Source: Nemopilema nomurai
Taxonomy: Eukaryota > Cnidaria > Scyphozoa > Rhizostomeae > Rhizostomatidae
NCBI GenBank assembly: GCA_003864495.1
Contig: ML133454.1
Coordinates: 1,955,149-2,019,148 of the forward strand
Length of the DNA: 64,000 nt
Reading direction: 5' to 3'
Under the pieces are notes generated by a model. It worked only from the letters and a program-made list of their open reading frames with translations, ran no database searches and was not told the origin of the DNA. A program made the position numbers and the translations under genes. Below, piece by piece: positions 12,201 through 24,654 of the stretch; within the stretch, counting starts at the first letter, position 1, and each line of letters starts with the position of its first letter.

Positions 12201-13226
12201 TGTATTTTGTGTTATCATAAACTTTAACTTTATGTTCAATTAAATACCAGAATATGCTGTGATCTATAAGTTTACAAAGTGGCTCATACCCTGAATGTTT
12301 CCATTATTTTAAGCCTACCACACACTGCAGACTTTTATCTGCGATACATGCAATTTTTGACTTTAAAAGAAATTTTTGGTGGCTGCAAATGCATGATTTT
12401 TGTTGCTGATCAGTCAAGAAACTACATGTTGCTGTGCAGTGCCATGTTGTTGTGAAACGTTTCTGCTGCTGAAGAACAGAGCATGGTGTCCTAAAGAAAT
12501 GAGCCTATTGCCTTGTTCGCAATTTTGACATTACAAAGAAGGCAAAAAAGATGTAGGAATAGAAAAGTTTTTGTTAGATCTTGTACTTAAAAAAGAATGC
12601 AGCAAGGTCCCTATAAAAATTTTGGTACAGAGCTTGCACAGTCTTTGACCATCAAAGGCAAAAAAATATTGAACATGTTTGATTTCAGAAGCTTGTCTGA
12701 TGACAAAAATCTTTCTTATTTTTTGACCACACACAGCATGAAATTTTGCTCCAAGACAATAATGGCATGTATTGCTGATAAAAACCTGCAGTTTGTGTTA
12801 GGCTTTAGAATCTAACTTTCTGTTTGAAAGTAAGAAATACTTCATGGCTCTTCCTACTTTTTAGGGCTTTTTATGTCAAAAATGCCAGTTGATACTTTGG
12901 CAAAAGCCATAGTTAGTGATGCTGTCAACCAATTGCAAAAGGAGAAAGCTGAACAGTCACATTCTCATATATTGGCCAATCACCAGATATTCGACCTTGC
13001 TAAGGCATGTTTGAAAGAAAAAGTGGAAACACCAGCAGCTGCCCCAGAAAAGCATTTGGAAGGTGAATCAGGGACATCAAAAGATGCTGCAAGTGAAGTA
13101 GAAAAGCCTTCAGAAGATAGCAAAGGTCCAGAGGTGTCAGATGATAGCAAGAATGCAGCTGCATCAAAGCCTGAGGATGCTGAAGAGGCAAGTTCAGAGA
13201 GGCCTGTTGAGCAGGCAAGTGGCTAG
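9276..13226 (+). CDS. HTATIP2: HTATIP2/TIP30-like NAD(P)-binding oxidoreductase
   Basis: Atypical short-chain dehydrogenase. The mammalian protein is a cytosolic/nuclear regulator linked to importin traffic, endosomal sorting and apoptosis. Six exons: 9276-9437, 10119-10233, 10591-10691, 11539-11682, 11953-12055, 12865-13226. Phases agree and give 328 residues. The Rossmann motif GATGATG is at about residues 37-43. LLGRR follows the second strand, where cofactor specificity is set. The SSSGAHP stretch and the catalytic-type Y-x-x-x-K in YLKVKGE are in the fourth exon, and FRPGFL in the fifth. The mammalian protein is about 242 residues. The excess here is an N-terminal Ser/Glu/Ala-rich leader of about 30 residues and a C-terminal acidic Glu/Ser/Ala/Lys tail of about 60 residues. 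The start is the first ATG before the Rossmann fold, just after CGTAAAG. No intron looks damaged. Confidence 0.92.
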
Positions 13227-13292
13227 AAGGAGTAAAAAGCTGAAATTTTCTAGGTTCGATAGATGTTGCTGTTGCTCGCATCAAGGCGCTTA

Positions 13293-13298
13293 ATTAAA
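13293..13298 (+). terminator. Possible HTATIP2 polyadenylation signal ATTAAA
   Basis: ATTAAA lies 67 bases after the HTATIP2 stop codon, in AT-rich sequence. It is a common variant signal. No transcript evidence is available. Confidence 0.35.
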
Positions 13299-14467
13299 TT
13301 ATTGGGCTAAAATGAGGTAGAAATATGTTATGCATTTCCAAAGTGTTAATTGCTAATGAATGTTGGTTTGCTGTGTTTGTAATTATCAATACCTATTAAT
13401 TATAGTGACTGTAATGTTGTCTATCTGGATAGTGTTAAAAAGAAGGTAATAATATTATATTCAGCAAAGCCGTGGTGCTTTAATACAGTTACTGTATCAT
13501 GCTGCAGTGCTATTCTCGTATTGTATTCAAGTTGAATGCTCATAAGCTAGCTTCCATTTTCCACGTTTTTCCACAGCTAGTTTCTAATAGTTATTAGCCT
13601 CCATTCTGTCTAAGTAAAGTTAAAAACCCCATGGAATGCAGTTAATGCAAGAATCCTAAAATACCTGTTTACTTTGAACATGATCCTTAAGTTATGGTCA
13701 TATCATTGGAAGCCATTTTCATAGGCTCTAAAGTTCACTCAACCTTTTGCTGAAGGTTTTTCACGAGTAAACAATTTATTGTGTCTATCTTTATTATCCT
13801 TGTCCAACCAATGCTGCACAGGGATATACATAATTCCTAACGTCTAAGCTTATTTATTTTCAATTTTTTTCAATTTTAAGCTGTTGGCTTAAGAACTTGT
13901 AAATTTTCTTGACGAATTTTCCTATACAAATATGCAATCGCCTGTGTTGCTTTTGACTGTTCATGTCTCCCCTATTTACTGCACAATTGGATGGGCTGAT
14001 TCCATTTCTGGTTGGCATGTTATAGTCAGGGGCTCACCTGCCCCTTTATCACCCCTCCCCAACTTTTTTTAAAATTGGTTGGTAAATTTCGCGGGTGGTG
14101 CGTGATTGATGTGGATTGTCAGTATTGACTTTTTATATTGTATTGATGTGTATCGAAAACTGTCTATCTTAAATCAAAGGAATGAAGAGCAACAAGAAAG
14201 ATGACTGCACCCAAGGAATTGAGAATTTCGCAAGTAGGAGTCAGAAATTACATATTGATAAAGTAATTAAAACTCAAAATATATAGATGTAATGTAATTT
14301 TGGTTGGTAAATTCACCCATTTACACGTCCCCCCTTGCCCCACGTTCAAATCGTAACCAATTCACGCCCTCCATTTAAAGGTCACATCTAATTGATTATA
14401 TTTTTGCTTTTCATTCACTGTTATATGAAAACATTGCCAAATTGTAGTCAAGCAAGGGACATTTATG

Positions 14468-14735
14468 CATAGGCGCCGACTTTTATTTTTCCCAGGGGGG
14501 GCTCAAAATTTAAATTTAAAAAAATTAAAAAAAGTTTAAAGGTAGAGAAATTACCTGTCGCTTTAATAACGTAATACAACATATGTAGTATGTATAATAA
14601 CAAAACAAAACATTTTAATAAAGCAGATATAACATCATGGTCTTCAGTATCATCAGTTCAATTCCTTGATTGATTTCAAACGAAATTCCCAGGGGGGGCT
14701 CGAGCCCCCAAGCCCCCACGTAGTCGGCGCCTATG
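14468..14735. mobile_element. hAT-type MITE, copy 1 (268 bp)
   Basis: Non-autonomous DNA transposon. The termini are CATAGGCGCCGACT and its inverse AGTCGGCGCCTATG. The 8-bp direct duplication CATTTATG is present exactly on both sides, at 14460-14467 and 14736-14743, which is diagnostic of hAT-type insertion. The interior is AT-rich with a CCCAGGGGGGGCTC box near each end. A nearly identical copy lies at 36958-37257. It encodes no protein. Confidence 0.92.
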
Positions 14736-15220
14736 CATTTATGGCTTTCAGACACTATATATCAATGTTGCTTTGTAATAATGCCACGCCCATGATCTTA
14801 ATGCCACGCCCCGGTAAAGCCTCGTTTTGAAAATCTAAAACGAAGTTGCTGTGATAGTGATGTGCCAGCGCGAAAGTGATGACGATGATTTGATTCGAGG
14901 AAATTTAATGTTGGAGGGATGAATAGTTGTAATGCTGCTATTGGACTGGCTCAAAGGTACGATACTGCATTAGCGCCCGATTTCTGTAAATATTTATAAC
15001 TTTCATGACAAGTAAGGCTTTTTGGAATGTGTGTACAGATTTTCCTTGTGATTTTCTGACATCGGTGTTAACGTTTTGTTTAAGGGTTTTGTTTTTGTAA
15101 CTTGTGTTTAAAATGTAAAATAGTTGTGCTTTGTATTAGAAAAGCTCCCCATATAGAAAAACTATTGGTTATTAATGTTGTATTATTTGATGCTTTCTGG
15201 CTTTCTAGGTAGACAGAAAT

Positions 15221-18200
15221 ATGCAAAGGAAAGTTTTGTCATGTGGGCTGATATTTTCAATACAGTTGATTGTTTTGGCTTTTCCGTACAAGCTACCAAA
15301 TAATGAAAATAAGGAAGGTAAGGAAAGGAGAGATGAAAAGCATTCATTAGCAGGCCTCTTTTCTATGATGTTTATTATCTTCTACTAATGAATTATTTAT
15401 GAACAAAATCGTTCAAAACTAAACAAAAACAGCAAAGACTTGTATAACTTGAAAGGCTTGAAAGCTCACTTGTGTAGTGATTTCTGTTTCCAAGTTCTTG
15501 AATATGGTGCTGTACAAATGCGTGGGTTTCTGCTCCAGAGGTAAACCTATAATGTGTTTGTATACATGCCAGTTGATGACAAATTTGTGAAACTATGGGA
15601 GAGTCATACTGGATAGCTCAGAGGGCAGTTTGATGGTGGTGGTTTTAAAACTGAAGAACCAGAAACAATGCAATCAGTGCGAGCAAATGACTTGGCATGA
15701 TAAAGGAATGCAAGTTGATCACCAAGTAAAGCTAGGTCAATCTATTCCAAATGCTGAGCTGTTAGTGTGTGTACCGTTTATTCAGTGTTTCTGTTTGCAA
15801 CAAAGAGTTTCGCATAAGCAGTAGATTCACATTCAGGAGTTCCAGCGGCAAGTAGGAAAGCCTTCCATGCCTGTTCATCTCTTACGTGCAGCGCCATGTT
15901 AAAGAACTTGGAAACAGAAATCACTACATGTTTGCTAAAATGTAAGCAAATAATAATGCAACCAACAGGTTATAGTAAACAAGCTATAAATCAAATTGTT
16001 AATAACCAACCATTGGGAATACATGTAAAGCAAAGAACAACAATAGGGAAAACAAAAAGTTTGTATTCAGAGAGCAAAACATTGTTCTCTAGATAAAGGA
16101 TATCGTTCAATCTGGAGTTTGTTTTTATGTATCCTCCTTAGTTTGTTTATGATATTTTTGTTTATGCTTCAAACTTTTTTGTTACTTTTATTTATACTTG
16201 TTTTATGTAACAATAGTATGATGAAATTCTAAGAAATTAATCAAATGGAAAGCTTCAATCAGTATTAAAAACTTATCAATGAAGAATCTGGTGATCACAA
16301 TCAAAATGTTTTTTGGTCAGATCTAAGGGTGCACTTGACAGATGACAATATTTGCATGCACAAGAATATCTGCCTAAAGATTAGCATTTGATACATAGTT
16401 TCAACAGTTTTAAGTTAGAGCGTGTCACTGAATCACGAAAAAGCTTTAAGATATCTGATCATTTGTGATAATTATTATCTGGTTTTGATCCCATTATTTT
16501 TTCAACTAGCAACATGTAACATTAAATCTGTAAATTTTTTTCTAGTTCATTCTGGTGACAAAAAGAATACCAAATCAACACCATGCTGGCAGTCAAACAA
16601 GTATAAAGTGTTGGCCAAATGCACACCTTGCTCAAATTCTGAATTGGTGACCAGTTATATTCTTTCCCATAATGGCATATTAACCCTAAGCAAAATTATT
16701 TTAAGGCTAATTTCATTTTGCTGGTAATGCTTTAAAACATCAGATGCAAATAACCTGGGTTTAGTTTACATTCAATATATACACTATTCTATAATTTGCA
16801 TTATTTATATATACTTGTGTTCTATTAATCATTGTTTTGTTTTCCTCTGTTTGAGTAGCAGTTATTTATATTGTACTGATCAGAATTAGCACTTTCAGTA
16901 TAATCACTGATAAATTTGTCATTACACACAAATTGAAAGTGAACAAGATTCCTTAATGAAGATTTGTGGTCCCTTGTTTAGTTTCTAATGACCTTTTTGT
17001 AGTGCTATATTTTCAGTAAGGCCATTTTTAGTTTGATTTACTTGATAACCTTTCCCAATTTCTAGTAATGTTTTGTAGTGTAGTGTTTTTATGTCAATGT
17101 CATCAAGACTTTTTTTATCTACAGATGCATTTAGATGCTTGCAGAGAAACGGGTAACAAAGAATTAGTCAAATGTGAAAAGGCAAACACAACTGTCTACA
17201 AAAGGTAGTGAATGATTTTAGCTACCATTTATTACCTACCATTCTAAAAACTCTTTAAGCAGAGATTTCCATCATGTGAAAGAGTGGGAGTTATTGTTCA
17301 ATACATGTTTGCAAATTGGCTAGTTAAAGTCCAAAAGTCTGCAGCATTTAGAGAGACCAGCTCCCTCCCTATCACAGTAGGGAGAAGAGGGGTGCCATTT
17401 TGTGCTGCATATAGACATATAATCTGAAATAGGAGAAGTATTTAGTTACCTATAGCTGCTTTAGTGATATAGATTTTAATCTTGGAGTCTTTGCCTAGGT
17501 TATTTTTTATGCTATTTAATCGTGTTCCAAAACAAATTCAGAAAATTATAAGTGGAAATTAAAGAAGGGAATTTTTCCCTATTGCTTACTGTTTTAGAAA
17601 AAAATCAGTTTGAAACAGTTATTATTTTCATATCTAACCGTCAAAGTGTCAATATAGCTTAATGTGTTTGTTTTCACAAATGTTGAGTGCTTAGTGTTTG
17701 ACTAGTAGAATCGTTTTTCAGTTTTGTATTCTATCGTCTGCCTCATCGATAAAAGATAATCAGTTGTCTGATGAAGTAACCTTACAAAGAAGGTTATTAC
17801 TTCAAACATTTGTGCTATTTCAACTTTGATGGTCTTTTTCTTTAGATGCCACTTGGCTGCAAGTCCTGCAAAGGGGTATTTTTGGAAGTTTGAGGTGTGT
17901 TCTTGCATTGGAACTAACACAAGCTATTCTTGCTTTTTTATTACAATTGTAAAGTCATATATTAGGTCATTATATTTTTCTGCCTTTGCCTTTATATGGT
18001 GTTAGCTTAGGGTTAAATCTTCAGATTAAGAATTAGAATTTATTGGTACAAGTACCAATAATAAACTTATTTTATGAAACCAAACCAGGGGAACAATTTT
18101 TGTAAAAACTGTTTTCAATTTTAGGCATTGACATTGGCAGGTACGGTTGTAACAAATGTGTTTGTTTGGTGGCGAAGAAGAGTTCTAAATGATGCTCATC

Positions 18201-18241
18201 ACAGAAGAGTGAAGCGCCAAATGTCTAGTGCAGCCATCTAA
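15221..18241 (+). CDS. JTB: JTB (jumping translocation breakpoint) membrane protein
   Basis: Small type I membrane protein. The human protein is tied to cytokinesis and mitochondrial function. Five exons: 15221-15317, 16546-16646, 17125-17204, 17846-17894, 18125-18241. Phases match and give 147 residues, against 146 in human. There is an N-terminal signal peptide (hydrophobic CGLIFSIQLIVLAF), then a Cys-rich ectodomain with CW at about residue 46 and the family motif CTPCSN, then further cysteines. The FWKFE motif sits just before a single transmembrane helix of about 20 residues. A short basic cytoplasmic tail contains RRR and HHRRVKRQ. The exon boundaries and the CTPCS/FWKFE pair make the call firm although overall similarity is modest. 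The ATG is the first codon before the signal peptide. It converges with COX5A downstream. Confidence 0.88.
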
Positions 18242-19380
18242 GTTTACAGGCCTTAATCATTTGGTCTAGGAGTTGTGGAAACTCTGATGTAGGACTATCA
18301 GCCATCAAAGTATGTCACATGTAATGGCACTGGATTGGATCTTCAGAGCCAGTATCTTCAGGACTTTCAAGGCCATTATGGACAGCCTATTACAGTTTGT
18401 TTTCAGACTGGCTGATCTTATTGACTGTAGCCTTTAACCTGATAGTATTCAGTCTAACCTCATTAAGATATCAGTTCTTTCACCCCATTACATATGAATA
18501 GTATTTTTCCACATATATATACATTCCAAAATGTGTGCTGTACTAAAGTCAAATTGTTATATATTGTGAGATTTTTTATGCTTATGGACAGGTATTTTGA
18601 AACTTATTTAAATGGTAAATTCAAACTCTCAGTTTTTGTAAAATGTCAGTGGCCAAATCTTCTTTATGTACCACTAGCATCATATTTAGAGCATCATCTT
18701 TAGAAGCTAAAGCTATCCAAGTTGACATTGTCAGGTAAAATTGTTGATAATTAATTTTCACTCAGGCAAGTATTCCTATAAGTTAAATTTTTATCTAATT
18801 ATTTTTTTATCTTGCAAACTTTCTTAATAACATTCAGAATCGTGTGTACTAGTATTTTCCTTTGACAAATTTACAAATAATACAGTTCTACTTTTTTCTT
18901 GTTGCCTTTGTTGTTAATACCAAGGAGATATTTGTAAAACAATTCTTTATGAAGATTAAGTGCACCTATGTTAGGCTGAATTTTGGCTAGTTTGGTGCAC
19001 TTTGGCTAAAATGTCTTGTACAGAGCAACTATTGCATTTTCTGGGCAATTTTGAATCAGTATTCTTGGGTGGACAGATATATTTTTATCCTCTTATGGGT
19101 TTTATTTGGGACAATGATAAAAGAAATTTTCAAGGAGATCTCTTGCTGCAAAGTCACAGCAGAATCATACCAAAAGACAAAGTCAGCAATTTTTCCTTCA
19201 GACAAGAGGGGCTAATTCTCCAATAAAGCATCTGGAACCAGTCCAAGCTACATGCTTGACACTGGTCTAATCATTGTTGTGAATATAATCAAAACTTGGT
19301 TGTCTCCTTAAAAGAAACACAGTGTGGGGGACCTTGTTTTGCTTTTATGCATTGACTTTAGTTTGGAATGTCCTATCCAT

Positions 19381-19386
19381 AATAAA
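19381..19386 (+). terminator. Possible JTB polyadenylation signal AATAAA
   Basis: AATAAA followed closely by a second AATAAA, about 1.1 kb after the JTB stop. If used, the 3' UTR is long. An earlier non-canonical site is possible. Confidence 0.3.
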
Positions 19387-20005
19387 CAGAAATAAATGAG
19401 AAATAAGATGCCTTTAAGTACTTTTATGCCCAAGCAATAAACTTAGCTCACAGCTATTGTAGAGTGGCTTCACAGCTTTTCATTTTTTTACCAATCCATA
19501 TTTCAATAAGGGATGTGATATTTTCCCTCACTTTGCACTTCACATAAAAAATTATTTTTATTACTCTGGTTCCCTGCATTATCCCACACTCATAATTTAA
19601 GTAAATCAGTGGAGGAAACTATTTTATTCAACCACATGTAAATCTCACATAAGCAAAGATTCTATGAACTAACTACCACTTCTAGTTTACAAGCAAGAAA
19701 AATCATTATGTAAATTTTTCACTTGGATGTATATGTTGGCTTGATGCTGTTACAATTGGAGTTATTTAAAACAGTTTTTAATATTGAATGGCTTTGAAAT
19801 TAGTCCTTTAATTATATGGCGTTCTAGTGTTGTGCTTTTTTCAGATGCAAAGGATACAACTTGGGGATAGAGGGAAATCATTATTATTGCAAATATAAAT
19901 TGATAATTCATCAATCCATAATCTGAAATTTGTTTTAATGCACTAACAATAATCTCAATAAAAAGTCAAAAAATAAAAGGGCAAAAGCAGGAAGAAAAGA
20001 ACAAG

Positions 20006-20011
20006 TTTAAT
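20006..20011 (-). terminator. Possible COX5A polyadenylation signal ATTAAA
   Basis: TTTAAT on the plus strand reads ATTAAA on the minus strand, about 108 bases past the COX5A stop codon. Confidence 0.3.
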
Positions 20012-20118
20012 ACTGTTTGTCATTTCAAGTTGTGTTGATAGGGAAATTTATAAGAACATGAGAATATGGAAAAAAACTAACAATCTGCACATTGTGTTTA
20101 CTCAAGCTAAACCAGTGT

Positions 20119-20794
20119 CTATTGCAGTCCAAGTTCCTCAGGAGTGCTGATGCCTAATTCATCTATGGTTGGTTTGCATTGCTGAAGGATGTAGTTGTAT
20201 ATTTCCTGGCTTCCACCTGACTTGTCCTTAACCATTTCAAAAATTCTGACGGTCATTCCAAAATCATTGAGACGCCTGCAAGCCCTTAGAGCCGCTGAAA
20301 CAATCTTTGGTTCGGGAACAAGGTCATGTCCATAGATCTCATTGAGGCCTTTACGCAGTTCCCATTCATCAATCTCTGGCCTAGACAGATAAAATGACGA
20401 AACGGTTTTTTCAAAAGCCAGCAAAAGACCAACAGAAAAAACACCGTGAGAGAAGACCATGGAAATAATGAAAAAATAAACTCCATGCAACATGCGAAAT
20501 ATTGTGCAAGGTAGCATAACAATCAGAACATCACCTGTTAAAGTAAGCCTCCCATCTTGCATCAAATACATCGTCAGGCTCATGAACATGAGCGAACCGC
20601 TTGTGCACAGCAACTTGTGCTACTGGAGCTGAAGAGTAAGGTTGAACAAGTTTAAAAATTGAATGCTTTTGAAAGAAACCAAATTATATTTGAAGTGCAA
20701 ACGATTTCAAAAAGAACTCAAGATTCTATTCACCTTGTCTTCGTGCTCCTTGAACTACACATCTTTGAAGGACGGGTGCAAAGCGACGCAACAT
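20119..20794 (-). CDS. COX5A: Cytochrome c oxidase subunit 5A, mitochondrial
   Basis: Nuclear-encoded, matrix-facing subunit of respiratory complex IV. Three exons on the minus strand: 20794-20734, 20628-20535, 20380-20119. Junctions are in phase and give 138 residues ending in TAG. The N-terminus is a short Arg-rich presequence ([12 protein letters not shown]) fit for mitochondrial import. The mature part has the family signatures: [40 protein letters not shown] and a [17 protein letters not shown]-terminus. All are typical COX5A and fold as alpha-helical repeats. Length is close to animal COX5A. It is head to head with BTBD1/2, with about 740 bp between coding starts, and tail to tail with JTB. 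Nothing looks damaged. Confidence 0.96.
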
Positions 20795-21534
20795 CTTGTT
20801 TTCGGGTGGCTTTGGAGTACACTTAGGCCAGGCAAGTCGTCCAATGTCCCAAAGATTATAGATTGTGCGCAAGCGCAGCTTTCTCCAGCCTCGATCTCAT
20901 TTCATCTTTAACGCCAGTGCTTTAACCCATCATAGTATAAATTCCCACTTCTGTTGCATTAATGCATTGAGTTGCTCTAGGAAGCCTTTCGAAAGATTTG
21001 TTTAGACAATTATAAATTTACCTATTCTTTTTTTAAAAGACTAGGAAAGTCGCCAAATAGTTCGTCCCTGATCAACATAAAGGCTGGAAGCCCAAGTGAA
21101 TTATCCATTTAATCTAATTACGAAAGTTTGATTGAAGCATCAAGGTACTTGGCTTATCGCCCTTTTTCAACAATTAATTTTCCAAAGAACTATAAAATTT
21201 CCATGTAGTTCATGCATGTACATCCAAGCACCGCGGAGCGTTGTGTTAAGGGCCCTAACACCAAAACTCGCCATTTTGATCATGTCTGCTAATGCCATAG
21301 CAATGCTCCAGAAACTAGAAGATGCAAAAATATCTGGTTCATAACAAAAAAGTTGTGACGAGATGAAACGGAAAAACAAGAATTTTGGATTGGATGGCGC
21401 GACTGTGAACGAGGCCAGCATGGAATTGCGGAGCAGCTTGTGTCGTCCATGGGCAGTTGTTTTTGTATTTTCAGAAGAGCAATTCTGGTGATTGTTTGGG
21501 ACAACCTTGTTTCGGTTCCCTGAGAAGTTTGGAA
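20795..21534. promoter_or_regulatory. Divergent COX5A/BTBD1-2 intergenic region, putative bidirectional promoter
   Basis: About 740 bases separate the COX5A start codon (minus) from the first good in-frame BTBD1/2 ATG (plus). GC content rises near both ends. No TATA box or other motif is convincing. The plus-strand side may include a non-coding or coding first exon, because TTTTGTATTTTCAG at 21459-21472 is a credible splice acceptor in frame with BTBD1/2. Confidence 0.4.
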
Positions 21535-23373
21535 ATGCAGGAAGTCAAGGCTCAAAATGAACCGCCAAGTAATGCTCGAAATCAAGTAGGGAACTCGACT
21601 ATTCCAAGACAATCAGCCAGGAGACAGCAAGTTGTGTGCGGGCTTAGGCCATTACAGCGCCTGTTACCGAACAATCAGCGCGAGGTTGACCTTGTATCTT
21701 TAGCAGCTGCTCCGACGCCCGGCGCCCATTCAACCGAGTACAACTGGCAGGCTGCAAGGACAACAGTCAAAGAACGTTTAGCGTACATGTTCAATAACGA
21801 AACACTCAGTGATGTTCACTTTATTTTAGGCAAATCTGGCGAGGTACAGCGAATTCCTGCACATAAGTTTGTTTTGTCAATCGGAAGCGTCGTCTTCGAT
21901 GCTATGTTTAATGGCGGATTCGGTGAACAGTGCAACGTGAATGAAATAGAAATACCCGACGTAGAGCCACCAGCCTTTTTGTCCTTGCTTAAATTTTTAT
22001 ATTCAGACGAGGTTCAAATAGGACCAGATAACGTTATGGGAACTTTGTACGCGGCAAAGAAGTACGCCGTTCCAACTCTTGAAGCTGCTTGTGTCGAGTT
22101 TCTGAAAACGAACCTGCGTGCAGACAATGCCTTTACGTTACTTTCCCAGGCTAGGTTGTTTGATGAGCCACAATTGGCGGAAATGTGCCTTGCTTGTATC
22201 GATAAGAACACCGTAGATGCCCTAAACGCAGAAGGATTTACTGATATCGACTCAGAAACATTGTCAGCAGTTTTAGAAAGGGATTCATTGGGAGCAAGGG
22301 AAAACCAGCTTTTCGAGGCAGTTGTGAGATGGGGAGATCATGAATGTAGGAGACAGAACATTCTCAATTCAGCGGAGAATAAAAGGTTTGATTTCCTTAA
22401 TTATGCAAATTAGTTTCTAATGATCTATTAAGCTTGTAGCTCTTTGAAACTTTCTTTCACCTGCCATGCCAAAGTAAGATCTTTTACAATATTAATTTAT
22501 ATTGGAACTCTTCCTAATTGCCAACTTGATGATGTTAATGAATTGTTTGATTTAGTCTGCTCTCTAGAATGAAAAGGCTGAATTACTCTATAATTAGAAA
22601 CTGTTTGTTGATTTCTATAGATTTTCCATGTGTCTACTGCTATTTAAAAATTGTTCAAGCTGAATCACCTTCCATCAATTGAACCAATAATGACCAACAA
22701 TATATGCTTGAATTGTAGAAAATTGCTTGGAGATGCCTTATACTTAATAAGGTTTCCATTGATGACACTTGAAGAATTTGCCAATCATGCTGCTCAGTCA
22801 GGAATTCTGACTGACAAAGAAATTGTAAGTCTATTCCTGCATTTTACAGTCAATCCTAAGCCACCAGTCAAATTTCCAGATCGACCTAGACGATGTTTGA
22901 CTGGCAAAGAAAAGTCAGTTGTCAGATTTCTGAAGACTGAAGCACGCTGGGGATATAGTGGAACCAGTGACAGAATTCGCTTTACAGTTAACCGCAGAAT
23001 TTTCGTGGTTGGCCTTGGACTATATGGATCTATCAATTCACCAACTGACTATGATGTAAGCATACAGATTATCAATCCTGACTCTGGTGTTGTTGTTGGA
23101 AGTAATGATACAGCTTTTAGCTGTGATGGAACAGATAGCTTGAACCGTGTTATGTTCAAAGAACCAGTGGAAGTTTTGCCAAACATCAGTTATACAGCTT
23201 GTGCCACTTTGAAAGGACCAGACTCCTATTATGGAACTAAGGGCCAAAAGAAGATCACCATAGAATTAGCAAATAGAGAGAAAGTGGAATTCAAATTTGC
23301 TTATGCTGCAGGGAATAACAATGGAACATCAGTTGAAGATGGACAGATACCAGAAATAATATTCTATACTTGA
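21535..23373 (+). CDS. BTBD2: BTB/POZ domain protein, BTBD1/BTBD2 type
   Basis: Substrate adaptor of CUL3 ubiquitin ligases. The mammalian pair also binds topoisomerase I and forms cytoplasmic bodies. Two exons, 21535-22385 and 22719-23373, joined in an Arg codon, give 501 residues; mammalian paralogues are about 480-525. Domains: variable N-terminus to about 85, BTB about 85-195 ([43 protein letters not shown]), BACK about 200-300 ([29 protein letters not shown]), PHR beta-sandwich about 350-500 ([45 protein letters not shown]-terminal [11 protein letters not shown]). The motifs fit BTBD1/2 better than BTBD3/6, and a single pre-duplication form is likely. The start is uncertain: the frame is open further upstream to a possible splice acceptor at 21472. 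Confidence 0.94.
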
Positions 23374-23613
23374 AGCAAAGAACATTCCTTATAGGTGTAT
23401 GGCTGAAACATATTATTATTGTCAGTTTTGTACATCAGGAGTTACACTTTGTAGATTTGAAGTGATGAAAAAAAATTTGTTGTTTGTTGCTGACTTTAAA
23501 AATATTAGGTGAGTCATTCACTGCCCTTTGCTATACGTCAATGGCTAGGCCTGTGTTTGTATCATGGGGTAAGACTGTGGAATAATTTAGAAGTAAGTCT
23601 GTTTTTTGTTGTA

Positions 23614-23619
23614 AATAAA
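23614..23619 (+). terminator. Possible BTBD1/2 polyadenylation signal AATAAA
   Basis: AATAAA 240 bases after the stop codon, followed by T- and G-rich sequence as expected downstream of a cleavage site. Confidence 0.45.
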
Positions 23620-24654
23620 TGTTTAAATAGTTTGGTAGATGATACCTATGTCAGCATAGCCGGTTTACAGTAAAAATAACATTTCATTATGTGAATTGAC
23701 AGTCAACTTTTCCATTGTTCAAGGGGTTGAGATCAATGTCACTATGCTGTCCAGAAATAAGAACCCTATGCAGAAGTACATTAAGAAATTGATTTAGAAT
23801 GTGACAGATTTAAAGCCTTGTTTTGTAAATATGACTAAGTTGTTTTCTATGAATGATTTGTTCTGGCTAGCCATAGTAAGTGACCAGCCTTGATGCTGTG
23901 TTGGACATATTTTATACAGAGTAGCTTAGTAGGAAAGACAGTAATTTTAGTGTTTCTTGTTTTCTGTTGTATGATAGAATGATTTCATATTTATTGACTA
24001 TCAATCTGTTCTTATTGATATTTATTGACTGCTAAACAATTTTTTGTTAATTCTCACAGTGAAGTGACCCATTATGTATGTTGAACAACCATGCAACTAC
24101 AAACTTTTTGCCAAAAGCACCTAACCTTTGCAGGGAATGTTTCAGAGAAAGATACAGCCTTTGCATATTTCCTTTTTACTTTCCACCCCAGCAAAGACTG
24201 CAAGTTCTGAGAGAACTAACATAATACCCTTGCTCTTTTATTTTTGAAATGCAAAAGTCCTAATGAAGTGAAGCATTTCTTTTACTTAAAACAATTACTG
24301 CCTTAATTATATGTGTTACTCAGCTTACTGCCTTAATTTATAGAATGATGACAGTCCCTATTTCTACGGTGGCCCATAAGGCTCAGTGAAAAAATCAATA
24401 GACAACGCAAAGAAAATAAACACAACGCAAAAGAAAAAATAGTGATCAATAGAGAAATTTAAAAGAAAAACAAATACTAAAATACGCCTAAACTAAGAGA
24501 CACTGTCCACATCACCAAAAAAAATCGCAATGCCAACAACAAAATCAAATCGACGAGGAAAGTGGCATGCCATCGAAGGTGCTGAATAAATGGTGACGTC
24601 ACTGCCTTAACCTTCGCTAAATTGGCTGAACCCGTTATAGTCGTTGTAGTCTTA

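Larger units (their letters stand above)
13227..15220. other. Intergenic region between HTATIP2 and JTB
   Basis: No supported exon. It contains a possible HTATIP2 polyadenylation signal and the hAT-type MITE at 14468-14735, both listed separately. Between about 14030 and 14370 there are C-rich stretches and two copies of GGTTGGTAAATT, near 14077 and 14304. They look like remnants of an unidentified repeat. The 14770-15220 part is a plausible JTB promoter and 5' UTR, but no motif is decisive. Confidence 0.55.
18242..20118. other. JTB/COX5A convergent intergenic and 3' UTR region
   Basis: No coding exon is supported on either strand. It should hold both 3' UTRs: candidate polyadenylation signals are AATAAA at 19381 (+) and ATTAAA on the minus strand at 20006-20011. 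The rest is AT-rich sequence without recognised repeats. Confidence 0.55.

Noticed and set aside
20286..20522. Minus-strand open frame overlapping COX5A
   Set aside because: Wrong-frame read through a COX5A intron and exon; the spliced COX5A model accounts for the sequence.
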